From Caenimonas soli (GTDB lineage Bacteria; Pseudomonadota; Gammaproteobacteria; Burkholderiales; Burkholderiaceae_C), in assembly GCF_013155545.1 (NCBI RefSeq), contig NZ_JABJVV010000004.1, positions 124,001 through 188,000 on the forward strand: a stretch of 64,000 bases of DNA, in the 5' to 3' direction. The translations under genes and the position numbers were made by a program. The first letter of the stretch is position 1. Each line of letters starts with the position of its first letter. Below the pieces are notes generated by a model that ran no database searches, had not been told where the DNA came from, and saw only the letters and a list, made by a program, of their open reading frames with translations. Shown piece by piece: positions 47,332 to 57,605 of this stretch.

Positions 47332-48344
47332 TTTTTGGTTTCTCGGTTGGTGCCGGAGGCGAATGCCGGGGTCTTCAGGTAGGCGGCAACGATGGATTCT
47401 CCCTCAGGCCCCGCCTTTTTCTGCCAATCCTGCAGCATCGTCCACCCGAGCTGTTTCATGTCGGAGACAAGCTTGGACGACGGCTGGTGCACTTTCATCC
47501 CTTTGTCGGCCAGCATTTTCTTGGCCGCGTCGTTCCTTTCCTGGCTTAGCTTCCAGCCGCGCTCCTCGGCGGCGGCGGCGGCCTTCAGGACCGCTTCCTG
47601 CTGCGCCTTGTCCAGGGACTGGAATGCCTTGGCGTTGACCAGCACCGCGTTCTTCGGCAGCCAGGCCTGCACGTCGTAGAAGTTCTTGATGTGCTCGTAG
47701 ATACGGCTGTCCACGCCGGTCGTGCTGGAGGTCATGAAGGCTTCCACCACGCCGGTCGCCATGGCCTGGCCCAACTCCGCTGCCTGCACGGTGACCGATT
47801 GCGCAGCCATCAGCTCGCCCATCTTGGCGGTGGCCGGTGAATAGGCCCGCCACTTGATGCGCCGCATGTCGGCCATGGAATCGACCTCCTTCTTGCTGAA
47901 CAGGCCCTGCGCCGGCCACGGCACGGTGTACAGGAGCATCAGGCCCTGCTTCTCGAGGTAGCGCGAGAGGACCGGTTTCTGCGCGTCGTACAGGCTCTTG
48001 GCGTTCTTGTAGCTGGTGGCCAGGAACGGCACGCCATCGGCGCCGAAGAGCGGACTCTCGTTCTCGTAGTTGGCCAGGAGGATTTCGCCCGCCTGCGCCT
48101 GGGCACCTTGCACGGCGCGCTTGATTTCCGGCGCCTTGAAGAGGGCCGCGTTGGGATGGACCTGGATCTTGAGTGCCCCTGCGGTGGCTTTTTCAACGTC
48201 GGCCGCGAACTGAACGATGTTTTCCGTATGGAAATTGGTCGCCGGGTAGGCGGCGGCCAGGTCCCACTTTGTCTGGCTCCAGGCAGCGCCCGCCAGGGCA
48301 GTTAGGGCGACGGCCAAGGCGGCTTTCAGGGTGGAGGTTTGCAT
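47328..48344 (-). CDS. TRAP transporter periplasmic receptor DctP, 5-oxoproline-type candidate
   Basis: 338 residues, Sec signal (ALAVALTALAGAAWSQ). Mature start KWDLAAAYPATNFHTENIVQFAADV; pocket segments KWRAYSPATAKMGE and SVTVQAAELGQAMATGVVEAFM. Collinear with the orphan receptor at 43750-44715. Close in character to the DctP6/DctP7 subgroup for which pyroglutamate binding is known in Bordetella. It heads its own permease operon and is divergent from a winged-helix regulator and an oxoprolinase gene, which supports 5-oxoproline or a related cyclic amide as the ligand (inference). Confidence 0.9.
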   Translation of the reverse strand: MQTSTLKAALAVALTALAGAAWSQTKWDLAAAYPATNFHTENIVQFAADVEKATAGALKIQVHPNAALFKAPEIKRAVQGAQAQAGEILLANYENESPLFGADGVPFLATSYKNAKSLYDAQKPVLSRYLEKQGLMLLYTVPWPAQGLFSKKEVDSMADMRRIKWRAYSPATAKMGELMAAQSVTVQAAELGQAMATGVVEAFMTSSTTGVDSRIYEHIKNFYDVQAWLPKNAVLVNAKAFQSLDKAQQEAVLKAAAAAEERGWKLSQERNDAAKKMLADKGMKVHQPSSKLVSDMKQLGWTMLQDWQKKAGPEGESIVAAYLKTPAFASGTNRETKK

Positions 48345-48388
48345 CTCGGTTCCTTTCCAACGGGTTGTTGAGAAAATGCAGACAAATT

Positions 48389-48465
48389 ATCAATAAAATA
48401 TCGAGTTAACGTCTACATAGTGTTTATACCTATAGATCATCGATAAGAAATCAACAAAATATCAG
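48389..48465. promoter_or_regulatory. AT-rich control region with 16-base imperfect direct repeats
   Basis: ATCAATAAAATATCGA (48389-48404) and ATCAACAAAATATCAG (48450-48465) match at 13 of 16 positions and start 61 bases apart, about six helical turns. Inverted half-sites of the same core (ATCGATAAG near 48438, TCGATATAG near 48474) lie around them. The 165-base gap between the divergent dctP and regulator genes is markedly AT-rich against the GC-rich background, and probably binds the winged-helix regulator. Confidence 0.6.
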
Positions 48466-48509
48466 ACACTTTGTCGATATAGTGCCAGCTGAAACAACCC
48501 GGACGCACC

Positions 48510-49016
48510 ATGACAACCTCTCAAAACGCCATCGTTTCGTCATCCCACCTCGTCTCGCCGCGCAGCGCCGAAATGAGCGAACTGGAATTCGGCCTCATCG
48601 TCAGCTGGAACGCGTTCAGCCGCTGGGCCGTGCGCTGCATGGCGGCGGCCGGCGTGCCGGATCTCACCATCACCGACGTGCTGGTGCTGCACCACATCAA
48701 CCACCGCGCCCGCAACAAGAAGCTGGCCGATGTGTGCTTCGTCCTCAACTACGAGGACACTCACGTCGTGAACTACTCGCTCAAGAAGCTGGTGTCCGCC
48801 GGCCTGGCGCAGGGCGAGAAGGTCGGCAAGGAAGTGCTCTACAGCCCGACGGCCAAAGGCGAAGAGGTCGTGGCGAAGTACCGTGAGGTACGCGAGCAGT
48901 GCCTGATCGACAGCGTGGACGGCGAGATGAATCCGCACATCGGCGAACTCGCGCGCTTCCTGCGGCTGATGAGCGGCCTGTACGACCAGGCCGCGCGGGC
49001 GGCGTCCTCGCTCTAG
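48510..49016 (+). CDS. winged-helix (MarR-like, COG5631 type) regulator
   Basis: 168 residues. [42 protein letters not shown] is the dimer and first DNA-binding helices; [47 protein letters not shown] is the winged helix with the MarR-like wing. This type often sits next to catabolic or transport genes and responds to their substrate. It is divergent from the TRAP operon and 34 bases upstream of the oxoprolinase gene on the same strand, so it likely controls both. Confidence 0.86.
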   Translation: MTTSQNAIVSSSHLVSPRSAEMSELEFGLIVSWNAFSRWAVRCMAAAGVPDLTITDVLVLHHINHRARNKKLADVCFVLNYEDTHVVNYSLKKLVSAGLAQGEKVGKEVLYSPTAKGEEVVAKYREVREQCLIDSVDGEMNPHIGELARFLRLMSGLYDQAARAASSL

Positions 49017-49050
49017 GCAACGTTTTCATCCCATTTCACCCAAAGAGACC

Positions 49051-52000
49051 ATGCACAAGGAAAATCAGGCAATGCAAGGCACACCCGGCGCCAAGTGGCA
49101 GTTCTGGATCGATCGTGGCGGCACCTTCACCGACATCGTCGCCAAGCGGCCGGACGGCGCGCTGGTGACGCACAAGCTGCTGTCGGAGAACCCGGAACAG
49201 TACAAGGACGCCGCGGTCGCCGGCATCCGGCATCTGCTGGGCCTGAAGGCCGGGCAGCCGGTAACGCCCGATGTGGTGGATTGCGTGAAGATGGGCACCA
49301 CCGTCGCCACCAACGCCTTGCTCGAACGCAAAGGCGAGCCGACTCTGTTGGTAACCACCAAGGGCTTTCGCGACGCGCTGCGGATCGCCTACCAGAACCG
49401 CCCGAGGCTGTTCGACCGCAACATTGTTTTGCCGGAGCTGCTGTACAGCTCGGTGATCGAGGCGCAGGAGCGCGTCGGCGCCCGCGGTGAAATGCTCACG
49501 CCGCTGAACGAGGCCTTGCTCCAAGAGGAACTGGAGGCGGCCCACCAGCGCGGCCTGCGCAGCGTCGCCATCGTCTTCATGCATGGCTATCGCTATAGCG
49601 AGCACGAGCAGGCGGCCAAGCGCATTGCGCAGCAGGTTGGCTTCACGCAGATCAGCACCTCGCACGAAACCAGCCCGATGATGAAGTTCGTCAGCCGCGG
49701 CGACACGACGGTGGTCGATGCGTACCTGTCGCCCATCTTGCGGCGCTACGTCGAGCAGGTTGCGGCCGAAATGCCGGGTGTCAAGCTGTTCTTCATGCAG
49801 TCATCCGGCGGCCTCACCGATGCCCACGCCTTCCAGGGCAAGGACGCGATCCTGTCGGGGCCGGCGGGCGGCATCGTCGGCATGGCGCGCACGGCGCAGC
49901 TCGCGGGCCACGACAAGGTGATCGGCTTCGATATGGGCGGCACCTCCACCGACGTGTCGCACTACGCGGGCCAGTTCGAACGCGAGTTCGAAACGCAGGT
50001 GGCTGGCGTTCGCATGCGCGCGCCCATGATGAGCATCCACACCGTCGCGGCGGGCGGCGGCTCGATACTCGAATTCGATGGTTCGCGCTTTCGCGTCGGC
50101 CCTCAAAGCGCGGGCGCCAATCCCGGCCCGGCCAGCTATCGGCGCGGCGGGCCATTGGCCGTGACCGACGCAAACGTGATGGTCGGCAAGATCCAGCCGC
50201 GCTATTTCCCCAAGGTGTTCGGACCCAAGGCCGACGAGGCGTTGAGCTACGAAGCGGTGCAGGCCAAGTTCAACGAGCTGGCGGGCAGGACCGGCCGCAG
50301 CGCCGAAGTCGTGGCCGAAGGCTTCATCAACATCGCCGTGCAGCAGATGGCCAACGCCATCAAGAAAATCTCGGTAGCGCGTGGCTACGACGTGACGCGC
50401 TACACGCTGCAATGCTTCGGCGGCGCGGGCGGCCAGCACGCTTGCATGGTGGCGGATGCGCTGGGCATGAGCCGCGTATTCGTCCACCCGCTGGCCGGCG
50501 TGCTGTCGGCCTATGGCATGGGCCTGGCCGACCAGAACGTGATCCGCGAGCAGGCGATCGAGCTTCCGCTGGCCCCGCAGTCGCTGCCGTCGATCGCCGA
50601 GCAGCTCGACGCACTGGGCGCCGCGGCCCAGGCCGACCTGGAGCGCCAGCAGGTCAGCGCGGGCGCCGTCACCATTCATCAGCGCGTCCACGTCCGGTAC
50701 GAGGGCAGCGACTCGGCCCTGGTGGTGCCGTTCGGCGACCTGCAGACGATCATTGCGGGCTTCGAGGCAGCCTATCGCCAGCGCTTTGCCTTCCTGATGC
50801 AAGGCAAGAACATGATGGTCGAAGCGATCTCGGTGGAAGCCGTGGTCGCCGGCGATGCACCGGAGGAGCCGCGCCAGGAAATGCACGCCGTTCGTGAGCT
50901 GCCGCGCCGGGAAACGGTGCGCATGTACTCGGGAGGACAGTGGCACGACGCCGCGCTGGTGGTACGCGAAGACCTCCAGCCCGGCGACATCATTTCAGGG
51001 CCGGCGATCATCGCCGAAAAGAATGCGACGACCATCGTCGAGCCGGGTTGGGAGGCGCAGATCACGGCACTGGACCACATCGTGCTGGACCGGCGCGTCG
51101 CCCGTTCGGTGAAGTTCGCGGCCGGAACCACCGTCGACCCGGTCCTGCTGGAGGTGTTCAACAACCTCTTCATGAACATCGCGGAGCAGATGGGCCTGCA
51201 GCTGCAGAACACGGCCTACTCGGTCAACATCAAGGAGCGGCTGGACTTTTCGTGTGCACTGTTCGACCAGGAGGGCAACCTGATCGCCAACGCGCCGCAC
51301 ATGCCGGTGCACCTGGGCTCCATGGGCGAGAGCATCAAGACGGTGATCCGCGAGAACGCGGGCAAGATGTCGCCGGGTGACGTCTTCGTGCTGAACGACC
51401 CTTATCACGGCGGCACGCACCTGCCGGACGTGACGGTGATCACGCCCGTGTACCTGGGCATCGGGCATGACGACAAGCCGCTGTTCTATGTGGGATCGCG
51501 CGGCCACCATGCCGACATCGGCGGGATCACGCCGGGTTCCATGCCGCCTTTCTCGACCTTGATCGAGGAGGAGGGCGTGCAGATCAACAACGTCAAGCTG
51601 GTCGATCGCGGAACCCTGCGCGAAGCCGAAATGCTGGCCCTGCTCAGGAGCGGCACCTATCCCAGCCGCAATCCCGAGCAGAACATGGCCGACCTGAAGG
51701 CACAGATCGCCGCCAACGAGAAGGGCGTGCAGGAACTGCGCAAGATGGTCGACCAGTTCGGCCTGGACGTGGTGCAGGCGTACATGCGCCACGTGCAGGA
51801 CAACGCCGAGGAGTCCGTCCGCCGCGTCATCACTCGCCTGAAAGACGGCGAATTCACCCTGCCGCTGGACAACGGCGCGCGGATCAAGGTGGCGATCCGG
51901 GTCGATGCGAAGAAGCGCAGCGCCGAGATCGATTTCACGGGCACCTCGGAGCAGCAAGTCAACAACTTCAACGCCCCGACGGCCGTCTGCATGGCCGCCG

Positions 52001-52671
52001 TGCTCTATGTGTTCCGCACCCTGGTGGACGACGACATTCCGCTCAATGCCGGCTGCCTCAAGCCGCTCAAGGTCATCATTCCGGCCGGTTCCATGCTCAA
52101 TCCCAATCCCCCGGCTTCGGTGGTGGCGGGCAACGTGGAAACCTCGACCTGCATCACGAATACGCTTTACGGGGCGCTGGGCATCATGGCCGCCAGCCAG
52201 TGCACCATGAACAACTTCACCTTCGGCAACGAGCGCCACCAGTACTACGAGACCATTTCGGGCGGCAGCGGCGCGGGCGACGGCTTTGACGGCACGAGCG
52301 TGGTGCAGACCCACATGACCAACTCGCGCCTCACGGATCCGGAAGTGCTGGAGTTCCGTTTCCCGGTCCGGCTGGACAGCTACGAAATCCGCAAGGGCTC
52401 CGGCGGCGCCGGCCAGTGGAAGGGCGGCAACGGCGGGGTGCGCCGGGTGCGCTTCCTGGAAGACATGACGGCCAGCATCCTGTCCAACGGGCGCAAGCAC
52501 GGCGCCTTCGGCATGGCCGGCGGGCAGCCGGGCCTGGTCGGCATCAACCGCGTGGTTCGAGGCGACGGCGTCGTGGAAGAACTCGGGCATATCGGCCAGG
52601 CCGAGATGAAACCGGGCGACGTTTTCGAAGTCCACACGCCCGGCGGGGGCGGCTACGGACAGCCGGGATAG
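49051..52671 (+). CDS. fused hydantoinase A/B - 5-oxoprolinase-type protein
   Basis: 1206 residues, the length of full ATP-dependent 5-oxoprolinases. The N-terminal HyuA half starts [19 protein letters not shown] (actin-like ATP fold), with [29 protein letters not shown] and [16 protein letters not shown] blocks. The C-terminal HyuB half begins about residue 700 ([22 protein letters not shown]) and has [33 protein letters not shown] and the Gly-rich end GGGGYG. It hydrolyses 5-oxo-L-proline to glutamate with ATP, or opens a related cyclic amide. Co-oriented with the regulator and divergent from a TRAP operon; see the cluster note. Confidence 0.92.
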   Translation: MHKENQAMQGTPGAKWQFWIDRGGTFTDIVAKRPDGALVTHKLLSENPEQYKDAAVAGIRHLLGLKAGQPVTPDVVDCVKMGTTVATNALLERKGEPTLLVTTKGFRDALRIAYQNRPRLFDRNIVLPELLYSSVIEAQERVGARGEMLTPLNEALLQEELEAAHQRGLRSVAIVFMHGYRYSEHEQAAKRIAQQVGFTQISTSHETSPMMKFVSRGDTTVVDAYLSPILRRYVEQVAAEMPGVKLFFMQSSGGLTDAHAFQGKDAILSGPAGGIVGMARTAQLAGHDKVIGFDMGGTSTDVSHYAGQFEREFETQVAGVRMRAPMMSIHTVAAGGGSILEFDGSRFRVGPQSAGANPGPASYRRGGPLAVTDANVMVGKIQPRYFPKVFGPKADEALSYEAVQAKFNELAGRTGRSAEVVAEGFINIAVQQMANAIKKISVARGYDVTRYTLQCFGGAGGQHACMVADALGMSRVFVHPLAGVLSAYGMGLADQNVIREQAIELPLAPQSLPSIAEQLDALGAAAQADLERQQVSAGAVTIHQRVHVRYEGSDSALVVPFGDLQTIIAGFEAAYRQRFAFLMQGKNMMVEAISVEAVVAGDAPEEPRQEMHAVRELPRRETVRMYSGGQWHDAALVVREDLQPGDIISGPAIIAEKNATTIVEPGWEAQITALDHIVLDRRVARSVKFAAGTTVDPVLLEVFNNLFMNIAEQMGLQLQNTAYSVNIKERLDFSCALFDQEGNLIANAPHMPVHLGSMGESIKTVIRENAGKMSPGDVFVLNDPYHGGTHLPDVTVITPVYLGIGHDDKPLFYVGSRGHHADIGGITPGSMPPFSTLIEEEGVQINNVKLVDRGTLREAEMLALLRSGTYPSRNPEQNMADLKAQIAANEKGVQELRKMVDQFGLDVVQAYMRHVQDNAEESVRRVITRLKDGEFTLPLDNGARIKVAIRVDAKKRSAEIDFTGTSEQQVNNFNAPTAVCMAAVLYVFRTLVDDDIPLNAGCLKPLKVIIPAGSMLNPNPPASVVAGNVETSTCITNTLYGALGIMAASQCTMNNFTFGNERHQYYETISGGSGAGDGFDGTSVVQTHMTNSRLTDPEVLEFRFPVRLDSYEIRKGSGGAGQWKGGNGGVRRVRFLEDMTASILSNGRKHGAFGMAGGQPGLVGINRVVRGDGVVEELGHIGQAEMKPGDVFEVHTPGGGGYGQPG

Positions 52672-52688
52672 TCGGCACAATCCGGCGC

Positions 52689-53225
52689 ATGGAAGAACGT
52701 GCCCTTCTCGAGAACTACCGTTTTCTGGCCCGCTACAACCGCTGGTTCAACCAGAGGTTGTATGCGGCGTGCGAGCAGCTTCCGGACGAGGAGCGCAAGC
52801 GAGATCGCGGCGCCTTCTTCGTTTCCATCCACAACACCTTGAACCACCTGGTCTGGGGCGACCAGACCTGGCTCAGGCGGTTCGCGGCCCAGGGCGTAGC
52901 CTTCGCTTCGCTGGGTGGCGGCTTGCTGGATCTGCCCGAGGGCGCCATGCACGCGGCCGTGCTTCATGAGGAGTGGGCCTCATTGCGAACCAAGCGCGAG
53001 CAGCTCGACGAAGCCATCGAGGCATGGGTGCGCGACATGCCGGCGGATTTCCCGCTGCGCATCATGCGCTACAGCAACAGCAAGGGCGTGAAGCGCGAGC
53101 ACCCGATGTGGCAGGCGCTCACCCATTTCTTCAATCACCAGACCCACCACCGCGGCCAGGTCACCACGCTCCTGGCGCAGGCGGGCATCGACCCCGGAGT
53201 CACCGACCTGATCGCGCTGGTGTAG
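52689..53225 (+). CDS. DinB-family metal-binding protein
   Basis: 178 residues from the ATG at 52689. Helical bundle with the DinB metal ligands: SIHNTLNHLVWGDQ (first His) and THFFNHQTHHRGQVT (second and third His, H..HHRGQ). The opening ENYRFLARYNRWFNQRLY is typical. DinB-like proteins include thiol-dependent transferases and damage-inducible proteins; the role here is unknown. It starts 17 bases after the oxoprolinase stop, so it may share its transcript, and is followed by a bidirectional terminator. Confidence 0.87.
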   Translation: MEERALLENYRFLARYNRWFNQRLYAACEQLPDEERKRDRGAFFVSIHNTLNHLVWGDQTWLRRFAAQGVAFASLGGGLLDLPEGAMHAAVLHEEWASLRTKREQLDEAIEAWVRDMPADFPLRIMRYSNSKGVKREHPMWQALTHFFNHQTHHRGQVTTLLAQAGIDPGVTDLIALV

Positions 53226-53233
53226 CGGAAAAG

Positions 53234-53260
53234 AAAAAACCCGCCGAGGCGGGTTTTCTT
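53234..53260. terminator. bidirectional terminator between the DinB and HhH genes
   Basis: AAAACCCGCC-ga-GGCGGGTTTT with A and T runs on both sides; ends the DinB transcript (plus) and the HhH-protein transcript (minus). Confidence 0.85.
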
Positions 53261-53276
53261 GTGGTGCGCGAGGCGC

Positions 53277-53756
53277 TTACTTCTTGGCGCTGGCAGCGCT
53301 GGCTGCAGGCTTCGCGCTGGCGGTCGGCTTGTCGGCGGCGGCCTTGGCGTCCTTCTTCTCCGCCTTGGCTACAGCCTTTTCTTCCTTGGCGGCGGCTTTT
53401 TCGTCCTTCTTTTCGTCCTTGGCCGCAGCCTTGGTTTCCTTCTTCTCGGACTTGGCGGCGGCCTTGTCGTCCTTCTTGGTCGCCGCGGCGCCCTTGTACG
53501 CGGCGCCGTTGACGGTCAGGCCTTCGGCCGACAGCTTGGCGGCCTTGTCGTCACCGACGCCCTTGACGCGCTCGATGAAGTCTTCCCAGCTCTTGAACTC
53601 GCCCTTCTTGCGCTCCGACATGATCAGCTTGGAGGTGACCGGGCCGATGCCTTTGACGCTGTCGAGCTGAGCCTCGGTGGCCTTGTTCACGTCGACGGCG
53701 GCCATGGCCATGGAGGCGCACAGCATGAGCAGGATGGCCAGAAGTTTCTTGAACAT
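53277..53756 (-). CDS. ComEA-like helix-hairpin-helix protein with a Lys/Ala-rich tail
   Basis: 159 residues from the ATG at 53756, with a perfect AAGGAG site; frame extends upstream without family similarity. Signal peptide (LLAILLMLCASMAMAAVDV), then an HhH DNA-binding pair: VNKATEAQLDSVKGIGPVTSKLI and WEDFIERVKGVGDDKAAKLS (about 21-75). Residues about 85-159 are a Lys-Ala-Glu repeat tail (AAAKSEKKETKAAAKDEKKDE), like histone H1-type tails. ComEA binds DNA in the periplasm for natural transformation; the long tail is extra, and this could be a ComEA relative rather than the competence protein itself. No other com genes are in the window. Confidence 0.85.
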   Translation of the reverse strand: MFKKLLAILLMLCASMAMAAVDVNKATEAQLDSVKGIGPVTSKLIMSERKKGEFKSWEDFIERVKGVGDDKAAKLSAEGLTVNGAAYKGAAATKKDDKAAAKSEKKETKAAAKDEKKDEKAAAKEEKAVAKAEKKDAKAAADKPTASAKPAASAASAKK

Positions 53757-53826
53757 GGATTTCTCCTTGGGTTGATGGGGACCTTTGACTAACGCAAGCC
53801 GGGCAGCGCGGTTGACCGTGCCGACC

Positions 53827-54834
53827 CTAGGCCGAAAGCTCAGCCATGTATTTACCGACCCCAGTTTGTACATCAGCAAAAGCGTGGTCGCAGCCGGCGG
53901 CGCGCAGCGCGCCCAGGTCGGCCTGGGTATAGCACTGGTATTTGCCGCGCAGTGCGTCGGGGAACGGAACGTACTCGATCAAGCCGGCCGCGGCTGCGGA
54001 CGCCGTGTCGAAAGGCGGGGTTGAGCCGCGCAGCGCATTGACCACCGCCGTCGCCACATCGTTGAACGGCTGGGCCCGGCCCGATCCCAGGTTGAAGATG
54101 CCCGATTTTTCGGGGTGGTCCAGGAACCACAGGTTCACGGCGACCACGTCGTCGATGAAGACGAAATCGCGTTTCTGCTCGCCCGGCCCATAGCCGCCGT
54201 ACTCGCCGAACAGCTTGACCTTGCCTTCGGTCTTGAACTGGTTGAACTGGTGGAAGGCCACGCTGGCCATGCGCCCCTTGTGCTGCTCGCGTGGGCCATA
54301 GACATTGAAGTAGCGGAAGCCGGCCACCTGGCGGCCTTTGCGGGACTTGGCGCGGTTGAAGTCGTTGCCCAATTCGCGCCGCATCCTCTGGTCGAATAGC
54401 AGCTTGGAGTAGCCATAGACGTTGAGCGGCCGCTCGAACTCGGGGGCTTCGCGGAACGTGTCCGAGCCGCCATAGGTCGCCGCCGAAGATGCATAGAGCA
54501 GGCGGGCGCCGCGCTCCTGGCAAGCATTGAACAAGCCGCACGACAACGTGTAGTTGTTGTCCATCATGTACTTGCCGTCGGTTTCCATGGTGTCGCTGCA
54601 GGCGCCTTCGTGGAAGACGGCTTCGACCTTGCCGAAGTAGCCCTCGGCGAACAGGTCGTAGAACATGTCGGCGTCCACGTAATCGGCGATTTTCAGGTCG
54701 GCGAGGTTGCGGAACTTGTCGCCCTGCGTCAGGTCGTCGACGGCGATGATGTCGTCGATGCCACGCGCGTTGAGGCCCTTGACGATGTTGCTGCCGATGA
54801 AACCCGCAGCGCCGGTGACCACCATGCGTGTCAT
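53827..54834 (-). CDS. rfaD: ADP-L-glycero-D-manno-heptose 6-epimerase
   Basis: 335 residues. Extended SDR fold: [22 protein letters not shown]-binding start, ASSAATYG (Ser region) and [12 protein letters not shown] with Tyr/Lys catalytic pair, [22 protein letters not shown] substrate loop. Converts ADP-D-glycero- to ADP-L-glycero-D-manno-heptose, the last step of heptose precursor synthesis for LPS core. Its start overlaps the rfaE1 stop by 4 bases. Confidence 0.96.
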   Translation of the reverse strand: MTRMVVTGAAGFIGSNIVKGLNARGIDDIIAVDDLTQGDKFRNLADLKIADYVDADMFYDLFAEGYFGKVEAVFHEGACSDTMETDGKYMMDNNYTLSCGLFNACQERGARLLYASSAATYGGSDTFREAPEFERPLNVYGYSKLLFDQRMRRELGNDFNRAKSRKGRQVAGFRYFNVYGPREQHKGRMASVAFHQFNQFKTEGKVKLFGEYGGYGPGEQKRDFVFIDDVVAVNLWFLDHPEKSGIFNLGSGRAQPFNDVATAVVNALRGSTPPFDTASAAAAGLIEYVPFPDALRGKYQCYTQADLGALRAAGCDHAFADVQTGVGKYMAELSA

Positions 54835-55760
54835 GAAAAGAGCTCCTCGTACGAAACGGTGGCGGTGCCGAACTTGCCCACGACGATGCCGCCCGCCTTG
54901 TTGGCCAGCGGCATGGCATCGCGCAGGCCCATGCCCGCGCCGACCAGCGCGGCCAGCGTGGCTATCACCGTGTCGCCGGCACCGGTCACATCGAAAACCT
55001 CGCGCGCCTGGGCTTCCACATGGGAATCGCCCTGCGCATCGAACAGCGTCATGCCATCCTCACCCAGCGTCACCAACAGGGCGTCGAGCTTGAGCGCCTC
55101 GCGAAGATTTTGCGCCTTGGCACGCAGCTCATCGGTGTCGCGCCAGCTCCCCACTACCTGCTGCAACTCGGCGCGGTTGGGCGTGATGACGGTGGCGCCG
55201 CTGTAGCGCGAATAGTCCGAACCCTTGGGATCGACCAGCACTGATTTTCGGCCCGCTCGGGCGGCGGCGATCATGGTGCCGATGTGGGCCAGACCGCCCT
55301 TGCCGTAGTCGGAGAACAATACCGCGTCGTGTTTCGGTGCGAGGAGCGCGAACGTTTCGTTCTGCAGGGCCAGCGCCTCGTGGTCGGGTTCGTTCTCGAA
55401 GTCCATGCGCAGCAGCTGCTGGTGGCGGCCGATCACGCGCAGCTTCACGGTGGTCTTCAGGCCCGGGTCGCGCTTGAGGTGTGTGGCGATGCCGGTTTCG
55501 CGCAGCAAGGCCTCCAGCCGGTGCCCTGGCTCGTCATCGCCCACGACGCCAAGGAAGCTGGCCTGCGCGCCCAGCGTGATCACGTTGTAGGCGACGTTGG
55601 CGGCGGCGCCGATGCGTTCTTCCTCGCGCGTGACCTTGACCACGGGAACGGGTGCCTCGGGCGAGATCCGCTCCACCGCGCCGTGCCAATAGCGGTCGAG
55701 CATCGCGTCGCCGACCACCAGCACCCGCGACTTCGCCAATTGTTGCTTGCTCAAACTCAT
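54831..55760 (-). CDS. rfaE1: D-glycero-beta-D-manno-heptose-7-phosphate kinase (RfaE domain I only)
   Basis: 309 residues from the ATG at 55760. A PfkB/ribokinase fold: [16 protein letters not shown] start, [27 protein letters not shown] and catalytic [19 protein letters not shown] (GAGD). The nucleotidyltransferase half present in the fused HldE of enterobacteria is absent, so the split RfaE1 arrangement is used and the second domain must be encoded elsewhere. Phosphorylates heptose-7-phosphate. Operon with lapB (upstream) and rfaD (downstream), both by 4-base overlaps. Confidence 0.94.
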   Translation of the reverse strand: MSLSKQQLAKSRVLVVGDAMLDRYWHGAVERISPEAPVPVVKVTREEERIGAAANVAYNVITLGAQASFLGVVGDDEPGHRLEALLRETGIATHLKRDPGLKTTVKLRVIGRHQQLLRMDFENEPDHEALALQNETFALLAPKHDAVLFSDYGKGGLAHIGTMIAAARAGRKSVLVDPKGSDYSRYSGATVITPNRAELQQVVGSWRDTDELRAKAQNLREALKLDALLVTLGEDGMTLFDAQGDSHVEAQAREVFDVTGAGDTVIATLAALVGAGMGLRDAMPLANKAGGIVVGKFGTATVSYEELFS

Positions 55761-56890
55761 AGTTCCTCCACCCGGCGGGCGGGATAGCTGTCCCAAGCCT
55801 GGCAGCCGGGGCATTGCCAGAAGTGCTGCTTGGCCTCGAAGCCGCACGCCGCGCAACGATAGCGCGTCAGAGGCTTCACCGCATGGTCCAGCGCACTTTG
55901 CACATGGGGATGAAATTGCTCGTGCTCCAGCTTCTCGCCCGCCAGCCATTTGGTGGCCGCGACCAGCGATGGCTCGCGTTCGAGGTGCTTCACATACCAT
56001 TCCCTGGCCACGGTGGCGTCCGGCTCGAGTGCGACGATGCCTTCCAGCACGTCCAGCGATGGCGACAGCTCGTAGCTGGTGAGCAGGATCTCCATGGCCT
56101 GGGCTTGCTGGCCGGTGGCCAGGGCGGCTTCTGTCAATGCCTTCGAAACCAGCGGAATGGAGGCCGGCGCCGAATGCGCCAGCCGCGACAGTGTGTCCAG
56201 GGCCCCGGCGGCATCGCCGGCGCGTCGCTGCAGTGCCGCCAGCTCGATGCCGGGGCGGGCGGCGGCCGGCGCAATCTTGATCGCCTCGCGCAGCAGCTGC
56301 TCTGCTTTCTCCGGTGGGGCCGCGGCGGCCTGCTCGCACAAGTAATGCGCCAGGCGCGCCGTGAAAGTGCCGTGGCCCGATGCATCGAGTTTCTTCGCGA
56401 TTTCCGAAGCCTGGCCCCAATCGCGGGTGCGCTCGTAGATTGCCAGCAGCGCGAGCAAGGCCTGGCTCTCGTAAGCCGTGCCCTCCAGCTTGCGCAACGC
56501 TTCCTCCGCGCGGTCCAGCAGGCCGGCCTTGAGGAAGTCCAGGGCCAGCGCATGCTGGGCGCGATGGCGATCGGCGCGGCTCAAGTCGCCGCGCGAGAGC
56601 AGGTGCTCGTGGACGCGAACGGCGCGCTCGTATTCGCCGCGCCGGCGAAACAGGTTGCCCAGGGCGAAGTGCAGCTCGGAAGTGTCCGGGTCTTTCTGAA
56701 CGGCCTCGATGAAGGCGTCGATGGCCTGGTCCTGCTGTTCGTTCAGCAGGAAATTCAGGCCGCGAAAGTAGGCCTTGGGAGCCTGGCGGTTCTCGATGCG
56801 CAGCTGGCGCAGGTCCAGGCGCGAGGCCAGCCAGCCCAGCACGAAGGCGATGGGCAGGCCCCAGAGGACCCAGCTCAGGTCAAAGTCCAT
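55757..56890 (-). CDS. lapB: lipopolysaccharide assembly protein LapB (YciM)
   Basis: 377 residues. One N-terminal membrane segment (WVLWGLPIAFVLGWLASRLDL), then TPR repeats (residues about 45-330; AFIEAVQKDPDTSELHFALGNLFRRRGEYERAVRVHEHLL is one unit), then a rubredoxin-like zinc knuckle CAAC...CPGC (YRCAACGF, WQCPGCQAW). LapB tunes LPS amount by guiding LpxC to FtsH. It overlaps lapA and rfaE1, giving lapA-lapB-rfaE1-rfaD as a unit. Confidence 0.94.
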   Translation of the reverse strand: MDFDLSWVLWGLPIAFVLGWLASRLDLRQLRIENRQAPKAYFRGLNFLLNEQQDQAIDAFIEAVQKDPDTSELHFALGNLFRRRGEYERAVRVHEHLLSRGDLSRADRHRAQHALALDFLKAGLLDRAEEALRKLEGTAYESQALLALLAIYERTRDWGQASEIAKKLDASGHGTFTARLAHYLCEQAAAAPPEKAEQLLREAIKIAPAAARPGIELAALQRRAGDAAGALDTLSRLAHSAPASIPLVSKALTEAALATGQQAQAMEILLTSYELSPSLDVLEGIVALEPDATVAREWYVKHLEREPSLVAATKWLAGEKLEHEQFHPHVQSALDHAVKPLTRYRCAACGFEAKQHFWQCPGCQAWDSYPARRVEEL

Positions 56891-57161
56891 GCTGGGAGGG
56901 TCCGGCGTCCGGGGGGAACTGCGTCGTCATGCCTTCGTGGGCGCGCCGGGCTGCGGCACGGTGCCTCAGCCACCGCGGCACCATGCCCAGGGCGCCGATG
57001 GCCAGGCCCAGCGCGAACGCGGCGAGCACGACCAGCACCAGGGGCGCGCGCCAGAGCGTGCCGAAGAAGAAGTGCACCGTCACATCCTGCTGGTTGTTCA
57101 GTGCAAAAGCGAACAGGGTAAAAAAAATGGCTGCCTTGAGCAGCCACATGAGGTATTTCAA
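56880..57161 (-). CDS. lapA: LapA-domain protein
   Basis: 93 residues, two membrane segments (residues about 7-20 and 38-60), with the LapA core FALNNQQDVTVHFFFGTLWRAPLVLVVLAAF. Pairs with LapB in LPS assembly control. It overlaps lapB and follows ihfB after 42 bases. Confidence 0.92.
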   Translation of the reverse strand: MKYLMWLLKAAIFFTLFAFALNNQQDVTVHFFFGTLWRAPLVLVVLAAFALGLAIGALGMVPRWLRHRAAARRAHEGMTTQFPPDAGPSQHGL

Positions 57162-57203
57162 ATCAAGTCTTCCTCAGTGGGAAGGCTGATTCTAGCGACA
57201 GCG

Positions 57204-57515
57204 TCAGGGCTTGCCCTCGGCCTCGATTTCGGCCGTGCGCTGATCCACCGCCTCACGCAGCGCCTTGCCCGGCTTGAAGTGGGGTACGCGCTTCTCGGGG
57301 ATATGGACGCTTTCGCCGGAGCGCGGGTTGCGGCCCATGCGCGGCGGGCGCCGGTTGATCGAGAAACTGCCAAAACCGCGGATTTCGATCCGATGCCCAC
57401 GCACCAGCGCGTCGCCCATGGCGTCAAGAATGGTCTTGACGGCATATTCGGCGTCGCGGTGCGTCAGCTGGCTGAAACGCGCGGCCAGTTCTTCGACGAG
57501 ATCACTACGAGTCAT
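57204..57515 (-). CDS. ihfB: integration host factor subunit beta
   Basis: 103 residues. The HU/IHF fold ([33 protein letters not shown]) and the DNA-bending arm [29 protein letters not shown] are standard. It makes the heterodimer with IhfA, which is not in the window. Usual place after rpsA; a REP-like element lies between the two genes. Confidence 0.96.
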   Translation of the reverse strand: MTRSDLVEELAARFSQLTHRDAEYAVKTILDAMGDALVRGHRIEIRGFGSFSINRRPPRMGRNPRSGESVHIPEKRVPHFKPGKALREAVDQRTAEIEAEGKP

Positions 57516-57528
57516 AGGGCCTTGGGGT

Positions 57529-57593
57529 TGTCATCCCGGGCTTGACCCGGGATCCACGCGGCTGCATGGATGCCGGATCGAGTCCGGCATGAC
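57529..57593. repeat. REP-like palindromic element, long copy (inverse orientation)
   Basis: TGTCATCCCGGGCTTGACCC followed by GGGATCC, then a spacer and TGCCGGATCGAGTCCGGCATGACA. Its reverse complement matches 23695-23769 in both hairpins, with only the spacer differing. It sits between rpsA and ihfB, so it is transcribed inside an operon. Confidence 0.85.
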
Positions 57594-57605
57594 AGTCCTT
57601 TGCTC

